Notes: a model not told the origin generated them from the sequence alone. A DNA stretch of 64,000 nucleotides from CAVTWS01 sp963732655 (GCA_963732655.1 CAVTAI010000013.1:496001-560000), one strand, 5' to 3'. Counted from the first letter of the stretch, positions 42,532 through 51,515 are shown. Translations and numbers: made by a program.

Positions 42532-43262
42532 GACTGACCTTCGTCCATCCGAAGGATGGCGCGTTTGGCGGCCTCGAACTCGTCGACGGTCAGGGCGCCC
42601 TGACGGTGGAGCTTCACCACCCGGTTCAAAGCCGCGACCACCTCGGCGGGTGCCGACGCCGCGTCGGGTCCGATGCGTTCAGCCGCCGTGGTGTGCCGGC
42701 GGCTCGCCAGCATCCGCTCCGCATCTCCCGAAACACGGGCCCTCGCCTGACCGATCGCGCCGGCCAGACGATCGGGTACTGACGCGGCGCCCGCGCCCAG
42801 GTCCGTGCTCCGGCCGTGCTCGGCGGGGTCGCCGACGAGCAGCTCCCACACGGCCGGCCGGGCCGTCACCAGGGCCAGCACGACGGGTCCGGCACCCATG
42901 GCCAGGAACACGGCGGCACAGATGATGTACGGCACCGTCTGGACGTCGTCGGCGAACCGGGCGAACTGCACGCCCAGGCTGACGAACAGAGCCGGCCAGG
43001 CGAGCAGCGCCCACTTCGGACCGCCGGGTACCGAGACGGCGCTGTACGCGGCGGCGAGGGCCAGTCCGCCGAAGATGCCCGCAGGCATCATCCATGTGGT
43101 CTCCGGGCATGGGCGAACGCTCACATAGGGACCGCCGCTGGCGCACGAACCGCCCCCGGCCATCACGTCGGCACTGACCCGGTTGATCCAGACCAGGGCG
43201 ATCACGACCCCGGCGACGCACAGCGCGGCCAGCGCTCCCGCGGAACAGCGCGGCCAGCGCAC
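42528..43262 (-). CDS. membrane protein with C-terminal SHOCT domain, 5' end disturbed by 25-bp duplication
   Basis: Readable from GTG 43262 (244 aa). Four hydrophobic segments (ALAALCVAGVVIALVWI; GIFGGLALAAAYSAVSV; ALLAWPALFVSLGVQFA; YIICAAVFLAMGAGPVVLAL), then a cytoplasmic tail ending in a SHOCT motif (LNRVVKLHRQGALTVDEFEA). The original start is probably GTG 43356, which has a leaderless -10 box (TACGGT, complement of 43365-43370). From there the frame runs 31 codons to a 25-bp direct duplication at 43220-43260; deleting one unit joins both frames (GHGALAALCVAGVV). Function unknown. Confidence 0.65.
   Translation of the reverse strand: MRWPRCSAGALAALCVAGVVIALVWINRVSADVMAGGGSCASGGPYVSVRPCPETTWMMPAGIFGGLALAAAYSAVSVPGGPKWALLAWPALFVSLGVQFARFADDVQTVPYIICAAVFLAMGAGPVVLALVTARPAVWELLVGDPAEHGRSTDLGAGAASVPDRLAGAIGQARARVSGDAERMLASRRHTTAAERIGPDAASAPAEVVAALNRVVKLHRQGALTVDEFEAAKRAILRMDEGQS
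43220..43260. repeat. 25-bp duplication that shifts frame
   Basis: ACAGCGCGGCCAGCGC occurs at 43220-43235 and again at 43245-43260, separated by 9 bases: a 25-bp unit plus a 16-bp partial copy. A 25-bp insertion changes frame by one base. Confidence 0.8.
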
Positions 43263-43364
43263 CGTGGCCCTGCGCCCCGTGGCCCCGAGCGCCGCCGGTG
43301 GTGTCGGCCGCGGGGCGATGAGCGTCGGGTGAGGGGTCGGGCCCGCCTGCGGTCACGGCGGCCT

Positions 43365-43370
43365 ACCGTA
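43365..43370 (-). promoter_or_regulatory. -10 box TACGGT upstream of GTG 43356
   Basis: On the minus strand the box lies 8 bases before GTG 43356, which suggests this is the intended start of the SHOCT membrane protein. Confidence 0.45.
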
Positions 43371-43389
43371 ATCGACTGGTCGTTACCGG

Positions 43390-43395
43390 TACGCT
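43390..43395 (+). promoter_or_regulatory. -10 box TACGCT of ffh
   Basis: Ends 8 bases before ATG 43404: a leaderless start. Confidence 0.5.
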
Positions 43396-43403
43396 CTGAC
43401 CCG

Positions 43404-44819
43404 ATGTTCGACGCCCTCTCCGACCGTTTCGACGGCATCTTCACCCGGCTCCGGGGTCGCGGCCGCCTCTCCGAGGCCGATGTCGACGACGTCCTGCGCG
43501 AGATCCGCCTGGCCCTGCTCGAGGCCGACGTCAACGTCGGCGTCGTGCGCAACATGGTGTCCCGGATCCGGGAGCGGGCGATCGGCGACGAGCTCTCCAA
43601 GGCGCTCAACCCGTCACAGCAGGTCATCAAGATCGTGCTGGAGGAGCTCACCGAGAGCCTGGGCGGCGAGACGATGCGCATCGCGTACGCCTCCAAGCCG
43701 CCAACCGTCGTCTTGATGGCCGGTCTCCAGGGATCGGGCAAGACCACGAACGCGGCCAAGCTGGCCGCCTGGTTCAAGCGCCAGGGCCGCAACCCGCTGC
43801 TGGTCGGCGCCGACCTTGCTCGACCGGCGGCTGTCGAGCAGCTCCGTACCCTCGGCGACCGCATCGGCGTCCCCGTCTTCAGCGAGCCGACCGACCCCGT
43901 GCAGGTGGCGGCCAGCGCCCTCGCCGAGGCCCGCCGGACCGGTCGCGATGTGCTGATCTGCGACACCGCCGGCCGTCTGGCCATCGACGTCGAGCTCATG
44001 GAGCAGGTCCGGCAGATCTCCGAGACGCTCACCCCCGATTACACGTTCCTGGTGATCGACGCCATGACCGGCCAGGACGCGGTCACCGTCGCCGAGTCGT
44101 TCCACCAGACGTTGGCCCTCGACGGCATCATCTTGACCAAGCTCGACGGCGACGCTCGCGGCGGCGCTGCGCTCTCGGTCAAAGAGGTCGTCGGCCGTCC
44201 CATCGCGTTCGCCTCCACCGGCGAGAAGATCGAGGACTTCGAGCAGTTCCACCCCGATCGTCTCGCCTCTCGCATCTTGGGCATGGGCGACGTCCAGACC
44301 CTGATCGAGAAGGCCGAAGCGGCCTACGACCAGGACGAAGCCGAAGAAGCGGCGCAGAAGCTCATCGAGGGCCGATTCACGCTCGACGATTTCCTCGAGC
44401 AGATGCAGGCCATCAAGAAGATGGGTCCCCTTGGGAGCCTGCTCGGGATGATGCCCGGCATCCCCAAGGAAGTGAAGAACGTCCAGATCGAGGACAAGCA
44501 GATCGCCCGCATCGAAGCCATGATCCGGTCCATGACCCTGCAGGAGCGGGTGTTCCCCGAGGTCATCGACGGCTCCCGCCGGAGTCGCATCGCCGTGGGC
44601 AGCGGCACCCAGGCCGCCGAGGTCAAGGCCCTCATCGATCAGTTCCGCCAGATGCAGCACATGATGAAGCAGATGGGTGGGCTCGGCTCCAAACGCCAGA
44701 AGACCAAGGGCAAGAAACAGAAGGGCCGCTCGAGCGGCGGCGGCCGGGTCACCGCCAAGGGCCAAACCAAGGTCCCGAAGATCCCGCTGACCCTCCCCGG
44801 TCTCGACGGCATGAATTGA
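43404..44819 (+). CDS. ffh: signal recognition particle protein Ffh
   Basis: 471 aa. N domain, G1 GLQGSGKTTNAAKLA, GADLARPAAVEQL, DTAGRL, TKLDGDARGGAALS, then the methionine-rich M domain (QMQAIKKMGPLGSLLGMMPG, and a Met-rich QFRQMQHMMKQMGG) that binds SRP RNA and signal peptides. A basic Gly/Ser/Lys tail follows. ATG 43404 is leaderless; the open frame further upstream overlaps the antisense gene. Confidence 0.95.
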   Translation: MFDALSDRFDGIFTRLRGRGRLSEADVDDVLREIRLALLEADVNVGVVRNMVSRIRERAIGDELSKALNPSQQVIKIVLEELTESLGGETMRIAYASKPPTVVLMAGLQGSGKTTNAAKLAAWFKRQGRNPLLVGADLARPAAVEQLRTLGDRIGVPVFSEPTDPVQVAASALAEARRTGRDVLICDTAGRLAIDVELMEQVRQISETLTPDYTFLVIDAMTGQDAVTVAESFHQTLALDGIILTKLDGDARGGAALSVKEVVGRPIAFASTGEKIEDFEQFHPDRLASRILGMGDVQTLIEKAEAAYDQDEAEEAAQKLIEGRFTLDDFLEQMQAIKKMGPLGSLLGMMPGIPKEVKNVQIEDKQIARIEAMIRSMTLQERVFPEVIDGSRRSRIAVGSGTQAAEVKALIDQFRQMQHMMKQMGGLGSKRQKTKGKKQKGRSSGGGRVTAKGQTKVPKIPLTLPGLDGMN

Positions 44820-45015
44820 GGCGAAGTGTTGCCGGGCCGGTAGCTTGGTTGGGCCTGGGGCCCACGTGAGCGGGCCGGCCTTCGAGCGTTTCCCCTGGTT
44901 CTGCCTGCGTCGGCGGCCCCGTGGTCCCGGAATCGGCTCGGCTCCAACATCGACGCGACGTAACTGACGGGCCCGACGTAACCGGTCGTCGGATCCTGAG
45001 AGAGGAAGAACAACT

Positions 45016-45291
45016 GTGGCCGTGAAGCTCCGCCTCATGCGGATGGGGAAGACCAAGCAACCGACGTACCGCGTGGTCGCGGCCGATGCCCGTTCGCCCC
45101 GCGACGGCCGGTTCATCGAGATCGTCGGCACCTACGATCCCCGCCAGGATCCGTCGTTGATCAAGATCGACAACGACAAGGCCGCCCGCTGGATCCGCAA
45201 CGGCGCCCAGCCGACGGATCGAGTTGCCAAGCTGCTCAAGATCAGCGGCGCGGTCGACGAAGCCGGCAAGCCTGTCGGCGGTGAGGCCTGA
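45016..45291 (+). CDS. rpsP: 30S ribosomal protein S16
   Basis: 91 aa from GTG 45016 with an RBS (GAGAGGAAG) upstream. The family start AVKLRLMRMGKTKQPTYRVV and GRFIEIVGTYDPRQDP are intact. First gene of rpsP-khpA-rimM-trmD-rplS. A leader of about 170 bases precedes it after a TAGCTT box (44841-44846). Confidence 0.95.
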   Translation: MAVKLRLMRMGKTKQPTYRVVAADARSPRDGRFIEIVGTYDPRQDPSLIKIDNDKAARWIRNGAQPTDRVAKLLKISGAVDEAGKPVGGEA

Positions 45292-45551
45292 TGAGCGAGT
45301 CCGCTTCTCCAGCCCCCACGGCGGCGGCGGTTCTGGAACACATCGTCACCTCCCTCGTCGACCATCCGGACCAGGTCCGGGTCGATGTGAGCGAGGGCTC
45401 GCACGGTGCGGTGCTCGAGGTCCGAGTCGCCGAGGGCGACATGGGCCGGGTCATCGGCAAACGCGGGCGTGTGGCCCAGGCGATCCGTACGTTGGTACGC
45501 GCCGCTGCCACCCGCGATCAGGTCGATGTCGACATCGAATTCATCGACTGA
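45291..45551 (+). CDS. khpA: KH-domain RNA-binding protein KhpA
   Basis: 86 aa. ATG 45291 shares its A with the rpsP stop (TGATG). A single KH domain with the GxxG loop in MGRVIGKRGRVAQAIRTLV. KhpA pairs with KhpB/Jag in other bacteria to control cell-wall growth and division through RNA binding; no khpB lies here. Confidence 0.92.
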   Translation: MSESASPAPTAAAVLEHIVTSLVDHPDQVRVDVSEGSHGAVLEVRVAEGDMGRVIGKRGRVAQAIRTLVRAAATRDQVDVDIEFID

Positions 45552-45565
45552 GCGCGTCGCCTGAC

Positions 45566-46075
45566 GTGCTGCTCGAAGTCGGGCGCATCGACAAGGCCCA
45601 CGGGCTGAAGGGTGAAGTCATCGTCCGCCTGGTGACGAACCGCACGGAGCGGATCGACCCCGGCAGCGTGCTGGACTCCGATCGCGGACCGTTGACGGTT
45701 CGATCATCCGTGCCCCATCTCGGGCGATTCATCGTCGCCTTCGATGGGGTGAGCGATCGCACCTCGGCCGACAGGCTGCGGGGGGTCGTCTTACGGGCCG
45801 AGTCGATGGACGACCCCGACGAGCTCTGGGTGCACGACCTGATCGGGTCGATCCTCATCGACCAACACGGGCGCGCGCACGGGCCGGTCGTGGCGGTTCG
45901 GGACAATCCGGCCTCGGACCTCCTGGAGTTGGCCGACGGTCAGTTGGTGCCGCTCGTCTTCGTGGTCGACTCCGTGCCGGGCGAGACGATCACCGTCGAC
46001 GTGCCCTCCGGATTGCTGACCGCCTCGGACGAGCCGCCCGGCCCGGACGGTTCGGGGGAGCCCGCCGGGCCGTGA
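45566..46075 (+). CDS. rimM: 16S rRNA processing protein RimM
   Basis: 169 aa from GTG 45566 (VLLEVGRIDKAHGLKGEVIV, the family start). The C-terminal PRC-barrel half includes LWVHDLIGSILIDQHG and LLELADGQLVPLVF. It assists 30S maturation. The stop overlaps the trmD start (GTGA, 46072-46075). Confidence 0.92.
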   Translation: MLLEVGRIDKAHGLKGEVIVRLVTNRTERIDPGSVLDSDRGPLTVRSSVPHLGRFIVAFDGVSDRTSADRLRGVVLRAESMDDPDELWVHDLIGSILIDQHGRAHGPVVAVRDNPASDLLELADGQLVPLVFVVDSVPGETITVDVPSGLLTASDEPPGPDGSGEPAGP

Positions 46076-46810
46076 GGATCGACGTCTTCACGCTGTTCCC
46101 GGGCCTGGTCGAAAGCGGCACGGGCGACAGCGTGATCGGACGAGGCCGAGCCGCCGGCCTGCTGGACATCCGGGTTCACGACATCCGTGCCCAGGCCACC
46201 GACGTGCACCGAACCGTCGACGACGCGCCGTTCGGCGGCGGTGCCGGCATGGTGATGGCGGCCGCCCCGATCTTCGACTCCGTCGAGTCGATCGATCCGC
46301 CGCGGCCACTGCTGTACCTCAGCCCGGCCGGCCAGGTCTTCGACCAGGCGATGGCGCGAGACCTGAGCGGCCGGGCCGGCTTCTCCCTGTTGTGCGGCCG
46401 GTACGAGGGGATCGACGAACGAGTCCGGGATCACCTGGTCGACGGTGAGGTGAGCATCGGTGACGTGGTGTTGGCGGGAGGCGAGGTCGCGGCGCTGGTG
46501 GTGATCGAGGCGGTGGGTCGTCTGGTGCCGGGAGTGCTCGGCAACACCGAGTCGACGGTCGACGAGAGTTTTGCCGATGGCCTGCTCGAGTACCCGCAGT
46601 ACACCCGGCCGGCCTCGTACCAGGGGTGGGACGTGCCCGACGTGCTGCGTTCAGGTGACCACGCCCGAATCGCGGCGTGGCGCCGCCGCGCAGGCGCTGC
46701 ACCGGACGCTCACCCGTCGCCCCGATCTGATCGAGGCACGGGGCGGACTGAGCGCCGAGGAGCGGCGACTGATCGATCTGTACGTGACCGATTGGAGTCG
46801 CGACCCGTAG
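46072..46810 (+). CDS. trmD: tRNA (guanine37-N1)-methyltransferase TrmD, frame-broken
   Basis: The SPOUT-knot motifs are in the first frame: LLYLSPAGQVFDQAMA, LLCGRYEGIDERV and VLAGGEVAALVVIEAVGRL, then YTRPASYQGWDVPDVLRSGD. The frame breaks at about 46678-46694 in a CGC/GCG-rich stretch. One base over, AQALHRTLTRRPDLIEARGG leads to the normal C-terminus and a TAG at 46808-46810. Repaired length is about 245 aa, normal. TrmD is essential in most bacteria because m1G37 prevents +1 frameshifting on tRNA-Pro, so a truly broken copy would be surprising. Confidence 0.92.
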
Positions 46811-46814
46811 CCCC

Positions 46815-46820
46815 TAGACT
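46815..46820 (+). promoter_or_regulatory. -10 box TAGACT of rplS
   Basis: Lies just after the trmD stop, giving an L19 leader of about 85 bases before ATG 46910. Confidence 0.45.
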
Positions 46821-46909
46821 TGGCGGTCGGCCCAACCGCCCCCCTTCTCGCCTCGGCAGGAGGTCGCCGGCCGGACCGGGCCCTACCCCCTCTTCTCCGC
46901 GGAGTCGTG

Positions 46910-47257
46910 ATGAAAGCCACCGACCTGATTGATGCCTCCAGCTTGCGCGAGGGCATCCCCGAGTTCAACGCAGGCGACACCGTCAAGGTGCACGTGCGGG
47001 TGGTCGAAGGCAACCGTGAGAGGGTGCAGGTCTTCGAGGGGTACGTCATCCGCCGCCAGGGCGGTGGCGTCAGCGAGACCTTCACGGTCCGCAAGCTGAG
47101 CTTCGGCGTGGGCGTGGAGCGCACCTTCCCGGTGCACTCTCCCATCATCGCCCGGATCGAGTTCGTGACCCGGGGCGATGTGCGTCGGGCCAAGCTGTAC
47201 TACCTGCGCGATCGCGTGGGCAAGCGTGCTCGCATCCGCGAGAAGCGCGACCGCTGA
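46910..47257 (+). CDS. rplS: 50S ribosomal protein L19
   Basis: 115 aa from ATG 46910 (GTG 46907 directly before it is possible). FNAGDTVKVHVRVVEGNRER and VFEGYVIRRQGGGVSETFTV are L19 signatures, with the basic C-terminus (LYYLRDRVGKRARI). Last gene of the S16-L19 operon; the next gene is convergent. Confidence 0.95.
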   Translation: MKATDLIDASSLREGIPEFNAGDTVKVHVRVVEGNRERVQVFEGYVIRRQGGGVSETFTVRKLSFGVGVERTFPVHSPIIARIEFVTRGDVRRAKLYYLRDRVGKRARIREKRDR

Positions 47258-47264
47258 GTCGTCC

Positions 47265-47615
47265 CTAACGTTCGCCGACCCCGGCGACCACCTCGACGCC
47301 GGTCGGACCGACCGACGCGATGTCGATGCGAATCTGGCGCGGGCGGAGGTCGTGTTCGGCGAGCCACTGCGCAGCCAACCGTCGGAGCCGGGCCATTTTC
47401 CGATGGTCGACGGCCTCGAGGCCGGTGCCGAACCGATCCGACGAACGCCATTTGACCTCGACGAACACCACCAGGTCTCGGCGGGCCATGACGAGATCGA
47501 GTTCCCCGGCCCGACAGCGCCAATTCTGGTCGACGGTGACGAAACCGTCCCCGTGGTAGAGCGCGGCCGCGAGTTGCTCGCCGCGTGCGCCGATGCGTTG
47601 GTTCCGTCCGGTCAT
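47265..47615 (-). CDS. YraN/UPF0102 family nuclease-fold protein
   Basis: 116 aa from ATG 47615. Family motifs GARGEQLAAALYHGDGF, CRAGELDLVM and VVFVEVKWRSS carry the acidic residues of a restriction-endonuclease-like core. Function in bacteria is unsettled (Holliday-junction resolvase-like). It usually sits between rplS and comM, as here, but on the opposite strand to both. Confidence 0.85.
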   Translation of the reverse strand: MTGRNQRIGARGEQLAAALYHGDGFVTVDQNWRCRAGELDLVMARRDLVVFVEVKWRSSDRFGTGLEAVDHRKMARLRRLAAQWLAEHDLRPRQIRIDIASVGPTGVEVVAGVGER

Positions 47616-47656
47616 GGACCGCATTCTCCGCCGCGGGTGTGACACCGCCGGCGGGA

Positions 47657-47875
47657 TCAGGCGTGATGGTGACGCACTGGGCGGCGGGTGAGCCGATTCC
47701 AGCAGCCGCGGTGCCAGTGCCGGCGCAGGTCTGTGGCATCGACCGGCACGACGACGACGTGGCCTGTCCCGGCTGGGATGTCACGATTGCAGCCCGGGCA
47801 GATGTAGGGCTTCGCAGCCTGGTATGGCTGGATCGATCGGACCTCGAGGTCCCCGAGTACGCGAGGGTCCTGCAC
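47657..47875 (-). CDS. small Cys/His zinc-binding protein, 72 aa
   Basis: GTG 47875 lies 2 bases after the previous small gene. CPGC near residue 28, then GTGHVVVVP and RRHWHRGCW supply a Cys/His cluster that looks like a zinc site. Conserved short actinobacterial proteins with this pattern exist, function unknown. The frame extends upstream, but the extra residues are Arg/Pro-rich and lie over the 36-aa gene. Confidence 0.55.
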   Translation of the reverse strand: MQDPRVLGDLEVRSIQPYQAAKPYICPGCNRDIPAGTGHVVVVPVDATDLRRHWHRGCWNRLTRRPVRHHHA

Positions 47876-47877
47876 CG

Positions 47878-47988
47878 CTATCCCAGGAACGCCCAGGCCA
47901 CCAACGCAAGGCCGACGAGAATGGCGGTGGCCACGTAGACGTAGTCGGATGGGCGGCGACGGTGCCGGCGCGTGGGGTCGAGTCCCAT
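47878..47988 (-). CDS. 36-aa membrane peptide
   Basis: ATG 47988. A basic start (MGLDPTRRHRRRPSDY) and one hydrophobic helix (VYVATAILVGLALVAWAFL). Followed at once by the 72-aa gene on the same strand. Function unknown. Confidence 0.5.
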   Translation of the reverse strand: MGLDPTRRHRRRPSDYVYVATAILVGLALVAWAFLG

Positions 47989-48080
47989 GGTTCCAGTATC
48001 GCCGGACACCGCGCCGCTTCCGCTCGGACAACGACAGCGAGCCTCGCCGTTTCCGGATTGGCGACGCGGGCCGCGATCGA

Positions 48081-48178
48081 ACACAGTCGTCGGATGACGG
48101 CGAATCAACACAGTCGTCGGATGACGGCGAATCAACACAGTCGTCGGATGACGGCGAATCAACCCAGTCGTCGGATGA
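48081..48178. repeat. 27-bp tandem repeats carrying start codons before the cytochrome c gene
   Basis: Three full 27-bp units (48081-48107, 48108-48134, 48135-48161) and a partial fourth, each with CAGTCGTCGGATGAC. The unit is nine codons long, so every copy supplies an ATG in frame with the gene (48094, 48121, 48148, 48175). Confidence 0.9.
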
Positions 48179-48507
48179 CAGTCCGGATGGTCGCCGCCGC
48201 GCTGCTCGTCGCCGCCGCGTCGGCGGGGTGCGCCTCGGCTGACCTCCCCGAGGTACCCGAGGGTGCCGACGACCCCGCGTTGGTCGAGGGGCGATCGATC
48301 TTCGAGGAGCGGTGCCGAAGCTGTCATGGGGCGGACGGTCGGGGGGGCAGCGGACCCGATCTTGCGGGAGTCGAGGAGCGATTCCCCGACATCGCGGATC
48401 AGGTGGCCGTCGTCACGAACGGCCGAGGAGCCATGCCCGGATGGGGCGAGGCGCTGAGCGACGACCAGATCCGCGCCGTCGTCCTCTACACGCGTGAGGT
48501 CCTCTGA
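48175..48507 (+). CDS. c-type cytochrome lipoprotein
   Basis: 110 aa from ATG 48175. The N-terminus is a lipoprotein signal: VRMVAAALLVAAASAGC with the lipobox cysteine at residue 19. The heme site is CRSCH, with a probable Met ligand in GAMPGWGEAL. A small single-heme, membrane-tethered electron carrier of the cytochrome c/CccA kind. Three additional in-frame ATGs lie upstream in 27-bp repeats and would add MTANQHSRR units, weakening the signal peptide, so I prefer 48175. Confidence 0.85.
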   Translation: MTVRMVAAALLVAAASAGCASADLPEVPEGADDPALVEGRSIFEERCRSCHGADGRGGSGPDLAGVEERFPDIADQVAVVTNGRGAMPGWGEALSDDQIRAVVLYTREVL

Positions 48508-48710
48508 GGACGTGGTCGCTCGGTCGTGTTGTCAGTGGGTGTGTTTATGCTGACCTCCAACCAGTGCTGGCATATCGGGGAACCACTCGGCTTCCCCGGA
48601 GCCAACCAGTGATCGATTCCGTAACCGCGGCCTCCTCGTCGGTACGGCATCCCTTCGGTGCGCGTGCGCCTCCTTCGAACAGGAACGGCCAAGTGAAGCG
48701 GAGGTGGGCC

Positions 48711-50302
48711 ATGTTGGCCTGCGTGGAATCGGCGACGGTGCTCGGGTCGTCCGGGCGACCGGTGACCGTCGAGGTGCATGTCTCGAACGGGCTGCCGGGG
48801 TTGACCATCGTGGGGTTGCCGGACCCGTCGTGCCGGGAGTCTCGCGACCGGGTCCGGGCGTCGATCCTGTCGTCGAACCTCGAGTGGCAGCTCCGGCGGA
48901 TCACCGTGAACCTGGCGCCGTCAGGCGTGCGCAAGCTCGGTGCCGGGCTCGATCTGGCCATGGCGATCGGGTTCCTGGGTGCGACCCGACAGGTGCCACC
49001 GGCGGCGCTGGAAGGCGTGGGTTTCATCGGTGAGCTCGGACTCGACGGATCGGTCCGCCCGGTGGTCGGTGCCGTGCCTCTGGCCGATGCCGTCAACGCC
49101 CGGATGGTGGTGGTCCCGGTCGCAAACCTCGCCGAGGCCCGTGTCGTGGTCGGGGATCAGGCGATCGGAGTGCGCACGCTCCTGGAGGTGGTGGAGGCGC
49201 TCCGAGGTGATGCTCCATGGCCGGCCCAGCCGGCGCCGCGAGATCCGGAGCCCGCGCCCCCGGCCCCGATCTCGCCGATGTCCGCGGTCAGCGGGTGGCC
49301 CGGCTCGCTTTGGAGGTGGCGGCGGCGGGGGGCCACCACGTGCTCATGGTCGGTCCCCCTGGTGCCGGCAAGACCATGCTGGCCCGCCGGTTGCCTGAAC
49401 TCCTCCCGCCGCTCGAACGAGCCACCGCGCTCGATGTGACTCGGATCTACTCGGCTGCGGGCCTGGCGATCGGGCTGGGCTTGATCGAACGTCCTCCGTT
49501 TCGGGCGCCCCACCATGGCGCCTCGGCGGCGGCGATGATCGGCGGGGGAGCGGCTGCGATGCGACCCGGTGAGATCTCCCTGGCTCATGGCGGCGTGTTG
49601 TTCCTCGACGAGCTGGGCGAGTTCGCGCCGGCCGTCCTGGACTCGCTTCGCCAGCCGCTGGAGGAGGGCATCGTGCGGGTGGCCCGGGTCGGCGCGACCA
49701 TCGAGTACGCGGCTCGCTTCCTCCTGGTCGCGGCGATGAACCCGTGTCCCTGCGGCGAGCGAGGCGGCCCGGGGGCGTGCACGTGCTCGGAGGCGTCGCA
49801 GGCGCGGTATCACCGCCGCCTGTCAGGCCCGCTCGTCGACCGGTTCGACCTCCGGATCAGAGTGCAGCGACCGGCCGCGTTCGACCTGCTGGATGCCGGC
49901 CCCGGCGAGTGCTCCGACGACGTGGCGGAGCGAGTGGCGCGGGTTCGAGCACACGCCCGGGAGCGGGGCGTGAGCAGCAACGCTCAGTGCCCGGCGGCGG
50001 TGCTCGACGCGGTCTCGCCGCTGTCGACCGACGCACGCGACCTGCTGCACGACCTGATCGAAGGCGGTCAGCTCAGCGCCCGTGGAGTCGATCGGGTACG
50101 TCGGGTCGCGTTGACCCTGTCCGATCTGGCGGGCCGGCACGGGCCGGCCGAGCGACGCGACATCGCCCTGGCGACGCAACTTCGGAGCCGTGTCATCGGT
50201 CCCGCTGACGCGATCGACGACTCGGATCGCATCCTGCTCGGATCGAGTTCCCTGGCGGCGGCCGACCCGTACCACCGTGCCCTCTCGGTGGAGTCACCAT
50301 GA
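48711..50302 (+). CDS. comM: ComM/YifB-type Mg-chelatase-like AAA+ ATPase, frame-broken
   Basis: ATG 48711 has GGAGGTGG just upstream. N-terminal ComM domain (LACVESATVLGSSGRPVTVE, GLPGLTIVGLPD) in one frame. From about 49262-49270, in a run of four C, the reading moves the other way: DLADVRGQRVARLALEVAAA, then Walker A VGPPGAGKT, Walker B GVLFLDELGEF, AMNPCPCG and LSGPLVDRFDLRI. One missing base (or two extra) explains it, opposite in sign to the other breaks in this window. Repaired length is about 530 aa. ComM drives branch migration during DNA uptake and recombination. The stop overlaps dprA. Confidence 0.88.
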
Positions 50303-51414
50303 CCGTTGGCATCGAGTACACGTCCGCGCTGGCCGGCCTGGAATCGGTCGGACCGATCCGGTTGGAGGCGCTGCTGGCGGCGGGCGAGCCCGAAGACGTC
50401 TGGGAGCGACTCGTCGCTCGGCCGTGCGGGATCCGGCCATCACCTCAGCTGAACATGGAGCTGCTGACCAAGCTGGCCAACGAGGCTCGATCGGTCGACC
50501 CGCTCTCGTCCTGGGAGCGACTCCAAGCGTTGGGCATCCAGGCCGCTCGACCGGGAGACGAGGACTATCCGGCACCCCTGGACCGCTTGGTCGCGCCACC
50601 CCCGATCATCTACTGCGCCGGCCGGGCACGGCCTGAGGATCAGGTCAACGTGGCGGTGGTCGGCACGCGTCGGTGCACCCGGTACGGGCACGACATCGCC
50701 CGTCACCTCGGTTCGGCTCTCTCGGCCGCCGGCGTGGGGGTGGTGTCGGGGCTGGCGCTGGGGATCGACGCCGCCGCGCACCGGGGCGTGATGACGCATC
50801 GTGCCGGCGATGCCGCTCCCCCGATCGGGGTCGTGGCGAGTGGCATCGACGTCGTCTATCCCCGTCGCAATGTCGACCTCTGGCGGCAGGTGATCGATCG
50901 GGGCCTGCTGCTGAGCGAGGTGCCGATCGGGGTTCGTCCGGCGCGCTGGCGGTTCGTCGCCCGGAACCGTTTGATCGCCGCGTTGAGCTCGGCTGTGGTG
51001 GTCGTCGAATCTCACGAGCAGGGCGGCGCGCTCACCACGGTCGACTGGGCGATCGAGATCGACATCCCCGTGTATGCCGTGCCCGGATCGATCACCAGCC
51101 CGTCGTCTCGGGGGACGAACCGTCTGATCTCCGACGTCGGGCGGCCGATCGTCGACCTCGATGAGTTCGTGGCCGACGTGACCGGCTCGATGCTCGCGAC
51201 CGGATTACCGACCGAGCGAACCCCGCCTGCTGTGGCGCTGACCCTGCACGCCGAGGCCGTTCTTTCGCTCATCGGCGATGCGGCGGTCAGCTTCGACGAG
51301 ATCGTGGAGCGATCGCGACTCGATCTGACCCTCGTCGCCGAGGCCCTCGACCGTCTCCAATCCGATCGGCTCATCGAGGCTCGATCCGGCTGGTTCGAAC
51401 GGGTCGGTCGATGA
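50299..51414 (+). CDS. dprA: DNA-processing protein DprA
   Basis: 371 aa from ATG in an ATGA overlap with comM. Rossmann-like DprA core: VVGTRRCTRYG, VVSGLALGIDAAAHRG, VVASGIDVVYPRRN, PGSITSPSSRGTNRLI. A C-terminal winged-helix-like domain follows (VLSLIGDAAVSFDEIVERSR). It loads RecA on incoming single strands. comM-dprA-xerC-whiG order is typical of actinobacteria. Confidence 0.93.
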   Translation: MTVGIEYTSALAGLESVGPIRLEALLAAGEPEDVWERLVARPCGIRPSPQLNMELLTKLANEARSVDPLSSWERLQALGIQAARPGDEDYPAPLDRLVAPPPIIYCAGRARPEDQVNVAVVGTRRCTRYGHDIARHLGSALSAAGVGVVSGLALGIDAAAHRGVMTHRAGDAAPPIGVVASGIDVVYPRRNVDLWRQVIDRGLLLSEVPIGVRPARWRFVARNRLIAALSSAVVVVESHEQGGALTTVDWAIEIDIPVYAVPGSITSPSSRGTNRLISDVGRPIVDLDEFVADVTGSMLATGLPTERTPPAVALTLHAEAVLSLIGDAAVSFDEIVERSRLDLTLVAEALDRLQSDRLIEARSGWFERVGR

Positions 51415-51503
51415 ACCGGCGGCCGTCACGCGCCCTCCGGGCGCGGCGACCGTCCGTGTTGGCTCGGTCACGATGGGTGCTCGTGACCGGACGGGTCGGC
51501 CGA

Positions 51504-51509
51504 TACGGT
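51504..51509 (+). promoter_or_regulatory. -10 box TACGGT of xerC-like gene
   Basis: Ends 6 bases before GTG 51516, which decides that start over the longer open frame. Confidence 0.5.
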
Positions 51510-51515
51510 GTCGGC

